NCBI GenBank assembly: GCA_023386795.1 | Contig: JAEWJB010000167.1 | Span: 1 to 53,389 of the forward strand | DNA from: Pseudomonadota bacterium | GTDB lineage: Bacteria; Pseudomonadota; Gammaproteobacteria; Xanthomonadales; Xanthomonadaceae | Direction: 5' to 3' | Length of the DNA: 53,389 bases | Shown: positions 25,158-32,724 of the stretch, in pieces | How the letters are laid out: each line of letters opens with the position of its first letter | How positions within the stretch are numbered: position 1 is the first letter of the stretch | The notes under the pieces: generated by a model | Told to the model about the DNA's origin: nothing | Seen by the model: only the letters and a program-made list of their open reading frames with translations | Database searches by the model: none | Made by a program: the position numbers and the translations under genes

Positions 25158-26024
25158 ATGCCCTTTCTCCTGCTCAGCGTGCTCTGCAGCGTCCTGGTCT
25201 CGGTGCTGCTCAAGCTGGCACCGCGCCAACGCATCGATATCGCCCAGGCGATTACCTGGAACTACGCCGTGGCCGGCGCGCTGGCGCTGTGGCTGCTCGA
25301 TCCGTCGCTGGCTGCGCTACGCGCGCCGCAGACGCCTTGGGTATCGCTGGTTCTGCTGGCGATCGCGCTGCCGGCCATCTTCCTGGTTCTCGCACGTTCG
25401 GTGAGACTGGCCGGCATCGTGCGCAGCGACGTGGCGCAGCGGTTGTCGCTGCTGTTGTCCCTGGCTGCCGCGTTCCTCTGGTTCGGCGAGCAGGCCAGCG
25501 CCGGCAAACTGGTGGGCCTGGGATTGGGGCTGCTGGCCATCGTCGGCATCCTGCAACGACCGGGGGCCGCGCCGTCCCAAGCCGGAACGCGTGGTTGGCC
25601 CTGGTTGCTCGCGGTATGGGCGGGCTTCGCGCTGATCGACGTACTGCTCAAGCGCATCGCGCTCTCGGGCGTGTCTTCGCTCAGCTCGCTGACGCTGTGC
25701 TTCCTGATCGCTTTCGTGTTGATGATGGTCCTGCAGGTCGTTCGCCGCGCGCGTGGCGACATGCGCTTCGAGGCGCGCAGCCTCGTTGCCGGACTCCTGC
25801 TTGGCGCGTTGAACTTCGCCAACATCCTTTTCTACGTGCGCGCGCATCAGGCGATGCCAAACAGCCCGGCGGTGGTATTCGCCACGATGAACATCGGCGT
25901 GGTTTCCCTGGGCGCACTGATCGGCACCGTCGCGTTCGGCGAGCGGACCAGCCGCTGGAATCGCGCGGGATTGGCGCTGGCGGTCGTCGCGATCACCTTG
26001 ATTGCCTTTTCCGCGAAGACCTGA
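25158..26024 (+). CDS. EamA/DMT-superfamily membrane transporter
   Basis: A 288-residue inner-membrane protein with nine or ten hydrophobic helices in two EamA-like halves, the layout of drug/metabolite transporters. Helix-end motifs such as 'QRLSLLLSLAAAFLWFGE', 'LGLLAIVGILQRPG' in the first half and 'VSLGALIGTVAFGERTSRWN' in the second are typical. The start at MPFLLLSVLC gives a first helix immediately. The substrate is unknown. The next gene on the strand follows after 80 bases with its own promoter-like sequence. Confidence 0.86.
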   Translation: MPFLLLSVLCSVLVSVLLKLAPRQRIDIAQAITWNYAVAGALALWLLDPSLAALRAPQTPWVSLVLLAIALPAIFLVLARSVRLAGIVRSDVAQRLSLLLSLAAAFLWFGEQASAGKLVGLGLGLLAIVGILQRPGAAPSQAGTRGWPWLLAVWAGFALIDVLLKRIALSGVSSLSSLTLCFLIAFVLMMVLQVVRRARGDMRFEARSLVAGLLLGALNFANILFYVRAHQAMPNSPAVVFATMNIGVVSLGALIGTVAFGERTSRWNRAGLALAVVAITLIAFSAKT

Positions 26025-26061
26025 GGTCGCGGCGGCGCAATCCCACCATGGCAGGGCGGGC

Positions 26062-26090
26062 TTGACATGGTTGTTACTATATTACATTTA
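26062..26090 (+). promoter_or_regulatory. AT-rich promoter/operator patch upstream of the MerC-like gene
   Basis: TTGACA (26062-26067) is followed by an AT-rich dyad, TGTTACTATATTACATTT (26073-26090), that partly matches the gammaproteobacterial Zur box (about 13-14 of 18 positions to a TGTTATA-type consensus). The best -10 candidate, TACATT (26083-26088), has a short 15-bp spacer. The patch overlaps the ATG at 26067, which argues that translation starts further downstream. Confidence 0.35.
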
Positions 26091-26105
26091 CAGCCAGGAC
26101 TGCCC

Positions 26106-26483
26106 TTGAAGCCCGCTGCCCCTACCCCTTGGGCCGACCTGTCGGCCGCCGCATTGTCCGGACTGTGCCTGCTGCACTGTCTTGCCCTGCCATTGCTGGC
26201 TTCGCTATTACCCGTGCTCGGCACCTGGAGCGATGCCGAATGGGTGCACGGGCTGTTCGTGCTCATGGCCTTGCCGCTCAGCCTGCTGGCGCTCGGCCGC
26301 GCCCATGCGCGGCGGCGTCTGCCCTGGCGGATGTGGGCCTTGGCCGCGCTGGGCCTTCTCGCGCTGACGGCTGGGGCGCTGGGCTGGCCAGACACGCGAT
26401 GGGAAACTCCCATCACGGTCGGCGGCAGCCTGTTGCTGGTCGCGACGCATCTGTGGAACCTGCATCGCGGCCACGCCCACTAG
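26106..26483 (+). CDS. MerC-family small membrane protein
   Basis: A 125-residue inner-membrane protein with about four helices. 'LSGLCLLHCLALPLLASLLP' (residues 17-36) holds the conserved Cys/His pattern of MerC (C21, H24, C25), and the His-rich tail 'NLHRGHAH' is metal-binding in character. MerC itself is a mercury importer; chromosomal MerC-like proteins without other mer genes may handle other soft or transition metals. I chose the TTG at 26106, with AGGA seven to ten bases upstream, over the ATG at 26067, because a promoter/operator-like patch covers the latter. No mer genes are nearby. Confidence 0.75.
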   Translation: MKPAAPTPWADLSAAALSGLCLLHCLALPLLASLLPVLGTWSDAEWVHGLFVLMALPLSLLALGRAHARRRLPWRMWALAALGLLALTAGALGWPDTRWETPITVGGSLLLVATHLWNLHRGHAH

Positions 26484-26484
26484 C

Positions 26485-28230
26485 TCAAGGGTCGAAGCCA
26501 AGCAGCAGCGGATCGTGGTCGGAACTGCGCCACGGTCCTTCGACATTGCGCTCGCGATAGCCCAGCGCGTCCTGCTCGTCGGCATTGATATGCCATTCCA
26601 CCGCGCCGCGGAGGGCCGGCACGAAGCCAGGGCTCAGCAACGCATGGTCCAGACGCCCGGTTTGCCCGTTGTAGACGTAGCTGTAAGGCTGCTGGACACC
26701 CGCCACCACGAACGCATCCTGCCAGCCTCGTCCGCGCAGTTCGCGTAGCGGCGATTCCTGGGCGTAGGCGTTGAAGTCACCCAGCAGTACCACGCGCTGG
26801 CCGCCACTGCGGGTCGGGTCGGTGCGCAGCCAATCGTCCAGGCGGCGCGCGGTTTCCACCCGCGTGGCGTTCCAGCACGCCTGGCCGTCTTTCTGGTCGG
26901 CATCCGCGCCGGTCGCCTCACTGCAGCCCTTGGACTTGAAGTGGTTGGCGACAACCACGAACGGCTTGCCGCCGGCGCGGCTGCTGAACGCCTGCGCCAG
27001 CGGCACACGGCTGTGGTCGACAAATGGGCCTCCTTCCAGCGTCACCGGCTTGCCGAGGGGCTTCACCTTCGAGGCGCGATAGATCAGCCCGACGCGGATC
27101 GGGTTGGTGCCCGGACCATTGCCCGCATCCACATAGCGCCAGTCCCCCTGGCGACCCTGTCCGTCGTTCAGCGCATCGACCAACGTGGCGATGGCCGAAT
27201 CCTGGCCATAACCGTCGTTTTCCAGCTCCATCAATGCGGCGACATCGGCATGCAACGGCTGGATCGTCGCCACCAGCTTGGCGAGCTGTGCCTTGAACTC
27301 GGCCTCACTGCGCGCGCCGCGCAAGGTGGGAAAGCCGCCCCCCTTGCCGTCCCCGTTGAAGAAGTTCTCCAGGTTGAACGATGCCACGCGCAATGCACCG
27401 GGTACCTCCGGTGGCGCCGGTCGCTGCAGCGCCGGCGGTGCCAGCGGCGCGGTCACCTGCAGGCGCCAGCTGCCGTCGTAACGACGATCGACGATGCCCT
27501 CCACGTTCGAAAACGCGGTGCCCGTGCGCAGCATGGCATCGGCGGGCAGGTAAGCCACCTGCGCCGGATTGCGCTGGCTGCTGCCATCGTCAAGCACCAG
27601 GCGGCGGCGTGCGTTGTCTTTTTCGACCTGGGCAAACTCCGCACTACCCGGCACGGCCACTTCACTCGGCTGCCACAGGCGGCCCTCGAACGAAACCAGC
27701 AACTCGCCGCTGCGTTCCAGGCCATCGGTACCGGAAAGCGTCAGCGGTGCACTTATCCGCACGCGCTCGCCCTCCAGCGCGCGCCAGTCTGCGGGCGCCG
27801 CAGCGATGTCGCGCAGCGGCAGTGGTTGGGCATGCTGGAGGACTTCGATGCGGTCGGCCTTGAGCGTCGTGAGCGTGGCTTGTGCGCCCGCCTCCGTCTC
27901 GGCGACCTGCCCCCTCACTCGCAACCGATCGCCCACGGCAAGCACGACATCACGGGCAGGCTGCACGAACAGCGCGTCGGACGTGGTGTCGTCGCCGTCG
28001 CCGCCATCCTGCAGGAAGAATCCGCCCAGGCTTGTGCGCCAATCGGCGGTCACCACGCCCTCGACCGTGACTGTCCTGCCCTCATAGGCACTGCGCGCAT
28101 CACTGCCCTGCACGCTGCCGATCGGCAGGGCCTTGGATGCCGCGGCCGACGCTGGAAGGACGGCGCACAGCGCCAGGGCAAGAACAGCATGCCGCAGGCG
28201 CGGCGAGCGGGAAGCCGGGGGAAGCGACAT
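26485..28230 (-). CDS. ExeM/NucH-type extracellular endonuclease
   Basis: A 581-residue secreted nuclease. The signal peptide ends near residue 31 ('CAVLPASAAAS'). Residues about 40-260 contain OB-fold-like material ('GVVTADWRTSLGGFFLQDGG', 'VGDRLRVRGQVAE'), and 275-581 form an endonuclease/exonuclease/phosphatase domain: 'ALRVASFNLENFF', 'DVAALMELENDGYG' (metal Glu), 'VVVANHFKSKG', 'VVLLGDFNAYAQESP' and 'SDHDPLLLGF' (catalytic His). This matches the ExeM/NucH nucleases used to degrade extracellular DNA for phosphate or biofilm turnover. The start at MSLPPASR follows GGAG. A cysteine pair in 'KSKGCSEATGADADQKDGQA' and the following 'CWNATR' is a family feature. Confidence 0.92.
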   Translation of the reverse strand: MSLPPASRSPRLRHAVLALALCAVLPASAAASKALPIGSVQGSDARSAYEGRTVTVEGVVTADWRTSLGGFFLQDGGDGDDTTSDALFVQPARDVVLAVGDRLRVRGQVAETEAGAQATLTTLKADRIEVLQHAQPLPLRDIAAAPADWRALEGERVRISAPLTLSGTDGLERSGELLVSFEGRLWQPSEVAVPGSAEFAQVEKDNARRRLVLDDGSSQRNPAQVAYLPADAMLRTGTAFSNVEGIVDRRYDGSWRLQVTAPLAPPALQRPAPPEVPGALRVASFNLENFFNGDGKGGGFPTLRGARSEAEFKAQLAKLVATIQPLHADVAALMELENDGYGQDSAIATLVDALNDGQGRQGDWRYVDAGNGPGTNPIRVGLIYRASKVKPLGKPVTLEGGPFVDHSRVPLAQAFSSRAGGKPFVVVANHFKSKGCSEATGADADQKDGQACWNATRVETARRLDDWLRTDPTRSGGQRVVLLGDFNAYAQESPLRELRGRGWQDAFVVAGVQQPYSYVYNGQTGRLDHALLSPGFVPALRGAVEWHINADEQDALGYRERNVEGPWRSSDHDPLLLGFDP

Positions 28231-28250
28231 TCGGGAACTCCGTGGATCGG

Positions 28251-28280
28251 ACCAAACAAAACGCCGCCCGGTGGGCGGCG
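28251..28280 (-). terminator. Terminator of the cytochrome c gene (minus strand)
   Basis: Read on the minus strand: CGCCGCCC-ACC-GGGCGGCG (28280-28262), a perfect 8-bp stem, then TTTTGTTTGG. It lies 26 bases after the cytochrome stop codon and before the nuclease gene. Confidence 0.8.
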
Positions 28281-28305
28281 CGGGGGTGTGCACCATACAC
28301 CCGGG

Positions 28306-28824
28306 CTATTTCAGATTGCCGACCATCCAGTCGACCGTGGCCTTGACCTGCTCCTCGGTCAGGGATGGGTTGCCACCCTTCGGCGGCATGATCCCGCCAT
28401 CGGGCCCGGTGAAACCCTCGATGGCGTGCTTGTACAGGGTGTCCTTGCCTTGCGCGATGCGCTTGTCCCAGTGCGAGTGGTCCAGCGTTGGCGCGTTGCC
28501 GACGCCGTTGGTATGGCAGGCGGTGCAGAGATTGTCGAAGATCACCTTGCCGTCCGTGGTGCCGCCGTAGGCGACCTGGGACGCCGCCTTGGCCATCGCG
28601 GCAGCATGCGCGGCGGCCTGTGCAGCAGCGCCCGTGCTGCCGGCGTAAACGGCACCGGCCGGCGCGATGCGCTGCTCGGTGCGCTTGGCGGCCGTCGGGG
28701 ACACTTCGTCGGGAATCGCGCGTTGCAAATAGGCGGCAAACAGGATCAGACCCAGGGTGACCAGCATGAGCAGGCCAATCACCATGGAAAACTTCTTCAG
28801 GAACTCGAGATCGTAATTCCGCAC
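28306..28824 (-). CDS. Membrane-anchored c-type cytochrome (cytochrome c5 type)
   Basis: A 172-residue protein: an N-terminal membrane anchor at about residues 14-34 ('VIGLLMLVTLGLILFAAYL'), an Ala-rich linker, and a class I cytochrome c domain with haem motif 'CTACH' and the axial Met in 'GGIMPPKGGNP'. 'LTEEQVKATVDWMVGNLK' ends the domain. It resembles the cytochrome c5-like electron carriers feeding terminal oxidases. The start is GTG at 28824, chosen because AGGAG stands seven bases before it and 'RNYDLEFLKKFS' leads naturally into the anchor; no ATG fits as well. It is monocistronic, with its own terminator. Confidence 0.9.
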   Translation of the reverse strand: MRNYDLEFLKKFSMVIGLLMLVTLGLILFAAYLQRAIPDEVSPTAAKRTEQRIAPAGAVYAGSTGAAAQAAAHAAAMAKAASQVAYGGTTDGKVIFDNLCTACHTNGVGNAPTLDHSHWDKRIAQGKDTLYKHAIEGFTGPDGGIMPPKGGNPSLTEEQVKATVDWMVGNLK

Positions 28825-29030
28825 GCGCTCACTCCTGGCTGTGGTTCGGGGACCTTCGCTACGCGCCGGAGTATAGGGCCACTCCGTATTCACTGAAGCC
28901 CCCCGGCACCAAAACCCGCGTTGGACTGAAAGAGCCATCAAAAAACGCCGGGGTTTGGGCATCGGCCGCGTCAAGCGGACGTCCCGATTTGCGGCGGCGC
29001 GGCATGGCAAGCCGCTTCGCAACGACTTCG

Positions 29031-29049
29031 GAAAATGAGTATCATTCCC
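29031..29049. promoter_or_regulatory. Fur box upstream of the iron-uptake-type operon
   Basis: GAAAATGAGTATCATTCCC contains the dyad AATGA-GTA-TCATT (29034-29046) and closely fits the Fur consensus. It is 30 bases upstream of the first gene of the DUF4198/DUF3649/PepSY/DUF3325 operon. The rest of the 252-base gap 28825-29076 shows no other gene. Confidence 0.75.
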
Positions 29050-29076
29050 AACTCCCGTCTTCTGCGGAACGTACTC

Positions 29077-29724
29077 ATGAAGAAGCTGCTGCTGGCCTGC
29101 GTGGCCTGGTCCTGCCTGTCACTGTCGGCCCATGCCCATGAAATCTGGATTGAACGCGATGGCCAGAGCGGTCCGGTCCGCGTCTACTTCGGCGAGCCAG
29201 CGGAGGCCGCCGCGGCCGAGAGCGAGGACGAACTGGGCCGGCTCAAGCACTTCGAGGTGTTCGGCACGCAGGGCAAAGCGGGCAAGGCCACGCGCAGTGG
29301 CGATCATCTGGTCACACCGCTGGCCGCGAGGGGTGACGCCTGGTTGTTCGACAACCAGGTCTTCGAACCGTGGCAAGGCGAGGACAAGCGCTACGAGGCG
29401 GTGAGCTATTACGCGCGCGCGGGCCGTAGCAGCACGGCGTCGCGCCTTGCGCTGGAGCTGGTGCCGACAGCCGCCCACGGCGAGACCTTCACCGCCTCGT
29501 TCCAGAACAAGCCCTTGGCCGACGCCGAAGTCTCGCTCATCGACCAGAACAAGACGCTCAAGACGCTGAAGACCGATACGCAGGGCCGGGTGACGCTGCC
29601 TTCGCTGGCGCCGGGCCGCTACATCGTCGTGGTCGCGCACAAGGAACCGGTCAAACAGCTGGTGGCCGGGAAGCAGGTCGAGACGATGCACCACATCAGC
29701 ACGTTGACCTTCGCCGCCGAGTAA
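29077..29724 (+). CDS. DUF4198-like periplasmic protein of a Fur-type operon
   Basis: A 215-residue exported protein: a signal peptide ('KKLLLACVAWSCLSLSAHA', residues 2-20) is cut before 'HEIWIER', the conserved start of mature DUF4198/NikM-like proteins, whose N-terminal His can bind metal. A C-terminal Ig-like half holds 'FQNKPLADAEVSLIDQNKTL' and 'TDTQGRVTLPSLAPGRYIVV', the carboxypeptidase-regulatory-like fold. It probably supports metal or siderophore uptake in the periplasm. A Fur box is just upstream, and the next gene starts 3 bases after its stop. Confidence 0.82.
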   Translation: MKKLLLACVAWSCLSLSAHAHEIWIERDGQSGPVRVYFGEPAEAAAAESEDELGRLKHFEVFGTQGKAGKATRSGDHLVTPLAARGDAWLFDNQVFEPWQGEDKRYEAVSYYARAGRSSTASRLALELVPTAAHGETFTASFQNKPLADAEVSLIDQNKTLKTLKTDTQGRVTLPSLAPGRYIVVVAHKEPVKQLVAGKQVETMHHISTLTFAAE

Positions 29725-29727
29725 CGC

Positions 29728-30039
29728 GTGATCGTGGCCAACCGCATCGCCCCCCTCCCCTGGTTCAAGCGCCCTTGGCTGGGCGTGCTCTCTCGCAGCG
29801 GCGCCGCGATCTTCGGGGGCTACGCGCTCGCCAGTGCCAGCAGCGTATTGCTGGCACGGCTGCTGCCGACACCTAGCCAAGCGGTACTGACCGGCCTGAT
29901 GGTGGGCATCCTGGTATGTGCCTGCGCGGCGTTGTGGGCCTTCGCTGCGGCCAGTGCCTGGCGCGCCTGGGCCGGCATCGTGATTCCCGCTGCATTGCTG
30001 TTCGGCGCCGCGGCACTGATCGGGCCGGGGGCCGCATGA
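29728..30039 (+). CDS. DUF3649 small membrane protein (iron-uptake associated)
   Basis: A 103-residue inner-membrane protein with three hydrophobic helices and the DUF3649-type start 'RSGAAIFGGYALASASSVLL' around residues 23-42. It begins with GTG, 3 bases after the previous stop, and ends in an ATGA overlap with the PepSY gene. DUF3649, PepSY and DUF3325 proteins occur together in Fur-regulated siderophore operons; the molecular role is unknown. Confidence 0.85.
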   Translation: MIVANRIAPLPWFKRPWLGVLSRSGAAIFGGYALASASSVLLARLLPTPSQAVLTGLMVGILVCACAALWAFAAASAWRAWAGIVIPAALLFGAAALIGPGAA

Positions 30040-31649
30040 AGCAGGGCTTCCGTCAGTCGATGGCATGGCTGCATACGTGGACCGGCCTGTTGGTCGGGTG
30101 GGTATTGCTGCTGATCTTCATGGGCGGCACCAGCAGCTATTACAAACAGGAAATCAGCCGTTGGATGCGGCCAGAGCTCCCTACCCGGCAGGTGGATGCC
30201 AGCACTGCCGTCGCGAGCGCCGAACACTACCTGCGGCGCAACGCGGCTGATGCGTTGAGCTGGAACATCACGCTGCCCGATGCGCGCACGCAGGCCATCG
30301 AGATGTACTGGATGAATCCACCCGCGCCGGAAGGTGCACCGGCGAGGCGTGCCTATGGGCTGGCCACGGTGGACCCGGTGACCGGCGAGGCCGTGGCGGC
30401 ACGCGACACCCAGGGTGGCGAGTTCCTGTACCGCCTGCACTTCGACCTGCACTACATCCCGGTGGTGTGGGCGCGCTACATCGTGGGCTTTTGCGCGATG
30501 TTCATGCTGGTGGCGATCATCACCGGCGTCATCACCCACAAGAAGATCTTCAAGGACTTCTTCACGTTCCGGCCGGGCAAAGGCCAGCGTTCGTGGCTTG
30601 ATTTCCACAACGTCAGCGCAGTGCTGGCGCTGCCCTACCACGCGATGATCACGTACACCGGCATCGTGACATTGGTCTTCATGTACCTGCCGTGGGCCAT
30701 CAACGCGCGCTATCCCGGCAACGAAATGCAGTACTACGCCGAAGCGGCGAATCGCATCAGCGACAGCCGGCCTGCCGCGGGCACGGCGGCGACGATGTTG
30801 CCGCTGAAGGACCTGTTGGCAAGCGCAGGCAAGGAATGGCCGGGCGTGGACATCGGCACCGTATCGGTGGCCAATCCCGGCGATAGCCAGGCCACCGTGG
30901 ATTTCAGTGCACGCGCCAGTTCGCTTTCCACCATTACGCCCTCGCTGCGCTACGACGCCGTAAGCGGCAAGCTGCTCGAACGTAGCGCACCGCCCGGAGG
31001 CGCGACCCAGACCTACGGCACGCTGTACGGCCTGCACATGGCCCGGTTTGCCGACCCGGCGCTGCGCCTGCTGTTCTTCGGCTGCGGCCTGCTCGGATGC
31101 CTGATGGTAGCCAGCGGCGCGGTACTGTGGGCGCAGAAGGAACGACCCAAGCACCTGAAGGCGGGCCGCATCGGCTTTGGCCTGCGCCTGGTCGATGCAC
31201 TGAACATCGGCGCGGTGGCCGGCTTGCCCATCGCCTTCGCCGCGTACTTCTGGGGCAACCGCCTGCTGCCCGTGGGTATCGAAGGGCGCGCCAACCTCGA
31301 ACAGAACGTCTTCTTCTGGGCCTGGGGCGCGGCCATGTTCGCCGCTTTCGTGTGGCCGCAGCGGCGCATGTGGTGGTGGCAACTGTATGTGGGCGCGGCG
31401 ATGTTCGCCGGCATTCCGGTGGTCAACGCATTGACCACCGGCATCCATCTTGGCGTCACGATTCCCGCCGGGCTGTGGTCACTGGCGGGCGTGGATCTGG
31501 TCTGTCTGGGCCTGGGTATCTGCCTCGCCGTGGCGGCACGTCGTGTCCAGCGCTGGCAGCCGCCGGTGCCGGCGTCGCAACGTAGAACGCGTGTGCAGCA
31601 GCCGACCAAGTCGACGGTCGCCACGCCAGCAGTGGGAGAAGGTGCATGA
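30036..31649 (+). CDS. PepSY-associated transmembrane protein (PiuB-like, siderophore reductase type)
   Basis: A 537-residue inner-membrane protein. The first helix is in 'LHTWTGLLVGWVLLLIFMGG' (residues 12-31), followed by 'GTSSYYKQEISRWM', a PepSY-type periplasmic domain (about 55-140), 'LHYIPVVWARYIVGFCAMFM', and further helices through the end ('GVDLVCLGLGICLAVAARRV'). The His residues in 'FRLHFDLHY'-like wording (here 'LYRLHFDLHYIPV') and 'WLDFHNVSAVLALPYHAM' could bind haem, as proposed for PiuB/FoxB/FhuF-like reductases that free iron from siderophores. Start and stop overlap both neighbours by ATGA, so the operon is tightly coupled. Confidence 0.9.
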   Translation: MKQGFRQSMAWLHTWTGLLVGWVLLLIFMGGTSSYYKQEISRWMRPELPTRQVDASTAVASAEHYLRRNAADALSWNITLPDARTQAIEMYWMNPPAPEGAPARRAYGLATVDPVTGEAVAARDTQGGEFLYRLHFDLHYIPVVWARYIVGFCAMFMLVAIITGVITHKKIFKDFFTFRPGKGQRSWLDFHNVSAVLALPYHAMITYTGIVTLVFMYLPWAINARYPGNEMQYYAEAANRISDSRPAAGTAATMLPLKDLLASAGKEWPGVDIGTVSVANPGDSQATVDFSARASSLSTITPSLRYDAVSGKLLERSAPPGGATQTYGTLYGLHMARFADPALRLLFFGCGLLGCLMVASGAVLWAQKERPKHLKAGRIGFGLRLVDALNIGAVAGLPIAFAAYFWGNRLLPVGIEGRANLEQNVFFWAWGAAMFAAFVWPQRRMWWWQLYVGAAMFAGIPVVNALTTGIHLGVTIPAGLWSLAGVDLVCLGLGICLAVAARRVQRWQPPVPASQRRTRVQQPTKSTVATPAVGEGA

Positions 31650-31984
31650 TCGTCTGGCTGGCGATCGCACTGGGGTTTTCCGGTTTCACCGCGCTGTGGC
31701 GCGCGATGGAGCATCCGGCGCACGCTTCGCCAAGGCAGCCCGCCCTGGCCTTGCGGCAGCGCAAGCAGCTGCGCATGGCGGGTTGGGCGATGCTCACGGT
31801 GTCCTTCGCACTTTGCTGGAGTGCGCGCGGGGGCGCGATCGGCACCGTGCTGTGGTTCGGCACGCTGACCGCTTCGGCGGCGTTGCTGGTGTTCGGGCTC
31901 CTTCCGTATCGGCCACGCGCGATCAAGCCATTGGCCTGGGGGGCACCGATACTGGCCTTGCTGTTTTGGGGCGTGCTGGGCTGA
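31646..31984 (+). CDS. DUF3325 small membrane protein
   Basis: A 112-residue inner-membrane protein with three or four helices ('GFSGFTALWRAMEHPAHAS', 'AGWAMLTVSFALCWSARG', 'IGTVLWFGTLTASAALLVFG') and the DUF3325 pattern. It is the last gene of the Fur-type operon and overlaps the PepSY gene by 4 bases. The function is unknown. The next gene converges on it 7 bases away. Confidence 0.85.
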   Translation: MIVWLAIALGFSGFTALWRAMEHPAHASPRQPALALRQRKQLRMAGWAMLTVSFALCWSARGGAIGTVLWFGTLTASAALLVFGLLPYRPRAIKPLAWGAPILALLFWGVLG

Positions 31985-31991
31985 GGTCGAC

Positions 31992-32606
31992 TCAGGTCGC
32001 GTGCGCACCCACCGCACGCAAGCAAAAAGTACAGATGGCCTCGACCAGCCGCTCGCCGTCGCGCGGGCTCCCCCGGCTGGGCGCGATGGGCCCGACCAAA
32101 GCCTCCGTATAGGCACCGACCAGGCACGCCGCCGACGCGTCCAGATCCTGCTCGGGCAGCTCGCCTGCCGCGACACCTTGCGCGAGCAGGTCGCGGAATA
32201 CCTCCCCGAGCAATCGCCGGGCCCGGATGCGTTCGGCGTCGACTTCGGCCTCGACGGGTTCGGCGATGAACGCCCAGGCCAATCCGGGGCCGGCGAGCGC
32301 ACGCCGGACAAAGGTTTCCACCGCGCGGTGCAGCCGACGGCACACCGGCACGGGCTCGGCGGCGATGGCGCGCAGGATGGCGATCTCGTTTTCCACCGCG
32401 AAGCTCAAAACTTCCACGAAAAGGTCGGCTTTCGACGGGAAGTGCCGGTAAATCTGCCCAGTAGACACCCTGGCTGCCGCCGCTACGGCGGTGATGGGTG
32501 CGTTCCGGTATCCACCCTCGGCCACCAGCCGACGGGCGGCTTGCAGGATGCGCTGGCGATTGCCAGCCAGGCGTTCTTCCATCAGGGCAGAGCGTTTGTA
32601 GGCCAT
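31992..32606 (-). CDS. TetR-family regulator, probable regulator of the leucine-degradation cluster
   Basis: A 204-residue TetR/AcrR-type repressor. The HTH is at about 18-62 ('RQRILQAARRLVAEGGYRNA', then 'ITAVAAAARVSTGQIYRHF' and 'PSKADLF'), with an all-helical ligand domain behind. It diverges from the isovaleryl-CoA dehydrogenase gene, and a 16-bp inverted repeat lies 21-36 bases upstream of its start. TetR-type regulators of acyl-CoA pathways usually sense an acyl-CoA intermediate, so isovaleryl- or methylcrotonyl-CoA is a plausible effector; this is inference. Confidence 0.88.
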   Translation of the reverse strand: MAYKRSALMEERLAGNRQRILQAARRLVAEGGYRNAPITAVAAAARVSTGQIYRHFPSKADLFVEVLSFAVENEIAILRAIAAEPVPVCRRLHRAVETFVRRALAGPGLAWAFIAEPVEAEVDAERIRARRLLGEVFRDLLAQGVAAGELPEQDLDASAACLVGAYTEALVGPIAPSRGSPRDGERLVEAICTFCLRAVGAHAT

Positions 32607-32627
32607 ACAGAGATTTCAGCTCAATTT

Positions 32628-32643
32628 GTGAATTGTGATTCAC
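32628..32643. promoter_or_regulatory. Palindromic operator between tetR and the liu genes
   Basis: GTGAAT-TGTG-ATTCAC, a perfect 6-4-6 inverted repeat, lies in the 118-base divergent promoter region. The geometry suits a TetR dimer, and the position can control both directions. Confidence 0.6.
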
Positions 32644-32724
32644 TTCTTTGTCGGAACGGGCTAGGCTGGCGTCGGACCGCAGCGCCGACGGGGCGTGCGC
32701 CGAACACCGCCACGGAGTTTCACC

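Noticed and set aside
26062..26083. TTGACA ... TATATT as a promoter
   Set aside because: The spacer is only 10 bp, too short for sigma-70; TACATT at 15 bp is better but still weak.
26067..26105. ATG at 26067 as the start of the MerC-like gene
   Set aside because: It overlaps a TTGACA and an AT-rich dyad; the TTG at 26106 has a better ribosome site. The longer form is not excluded.
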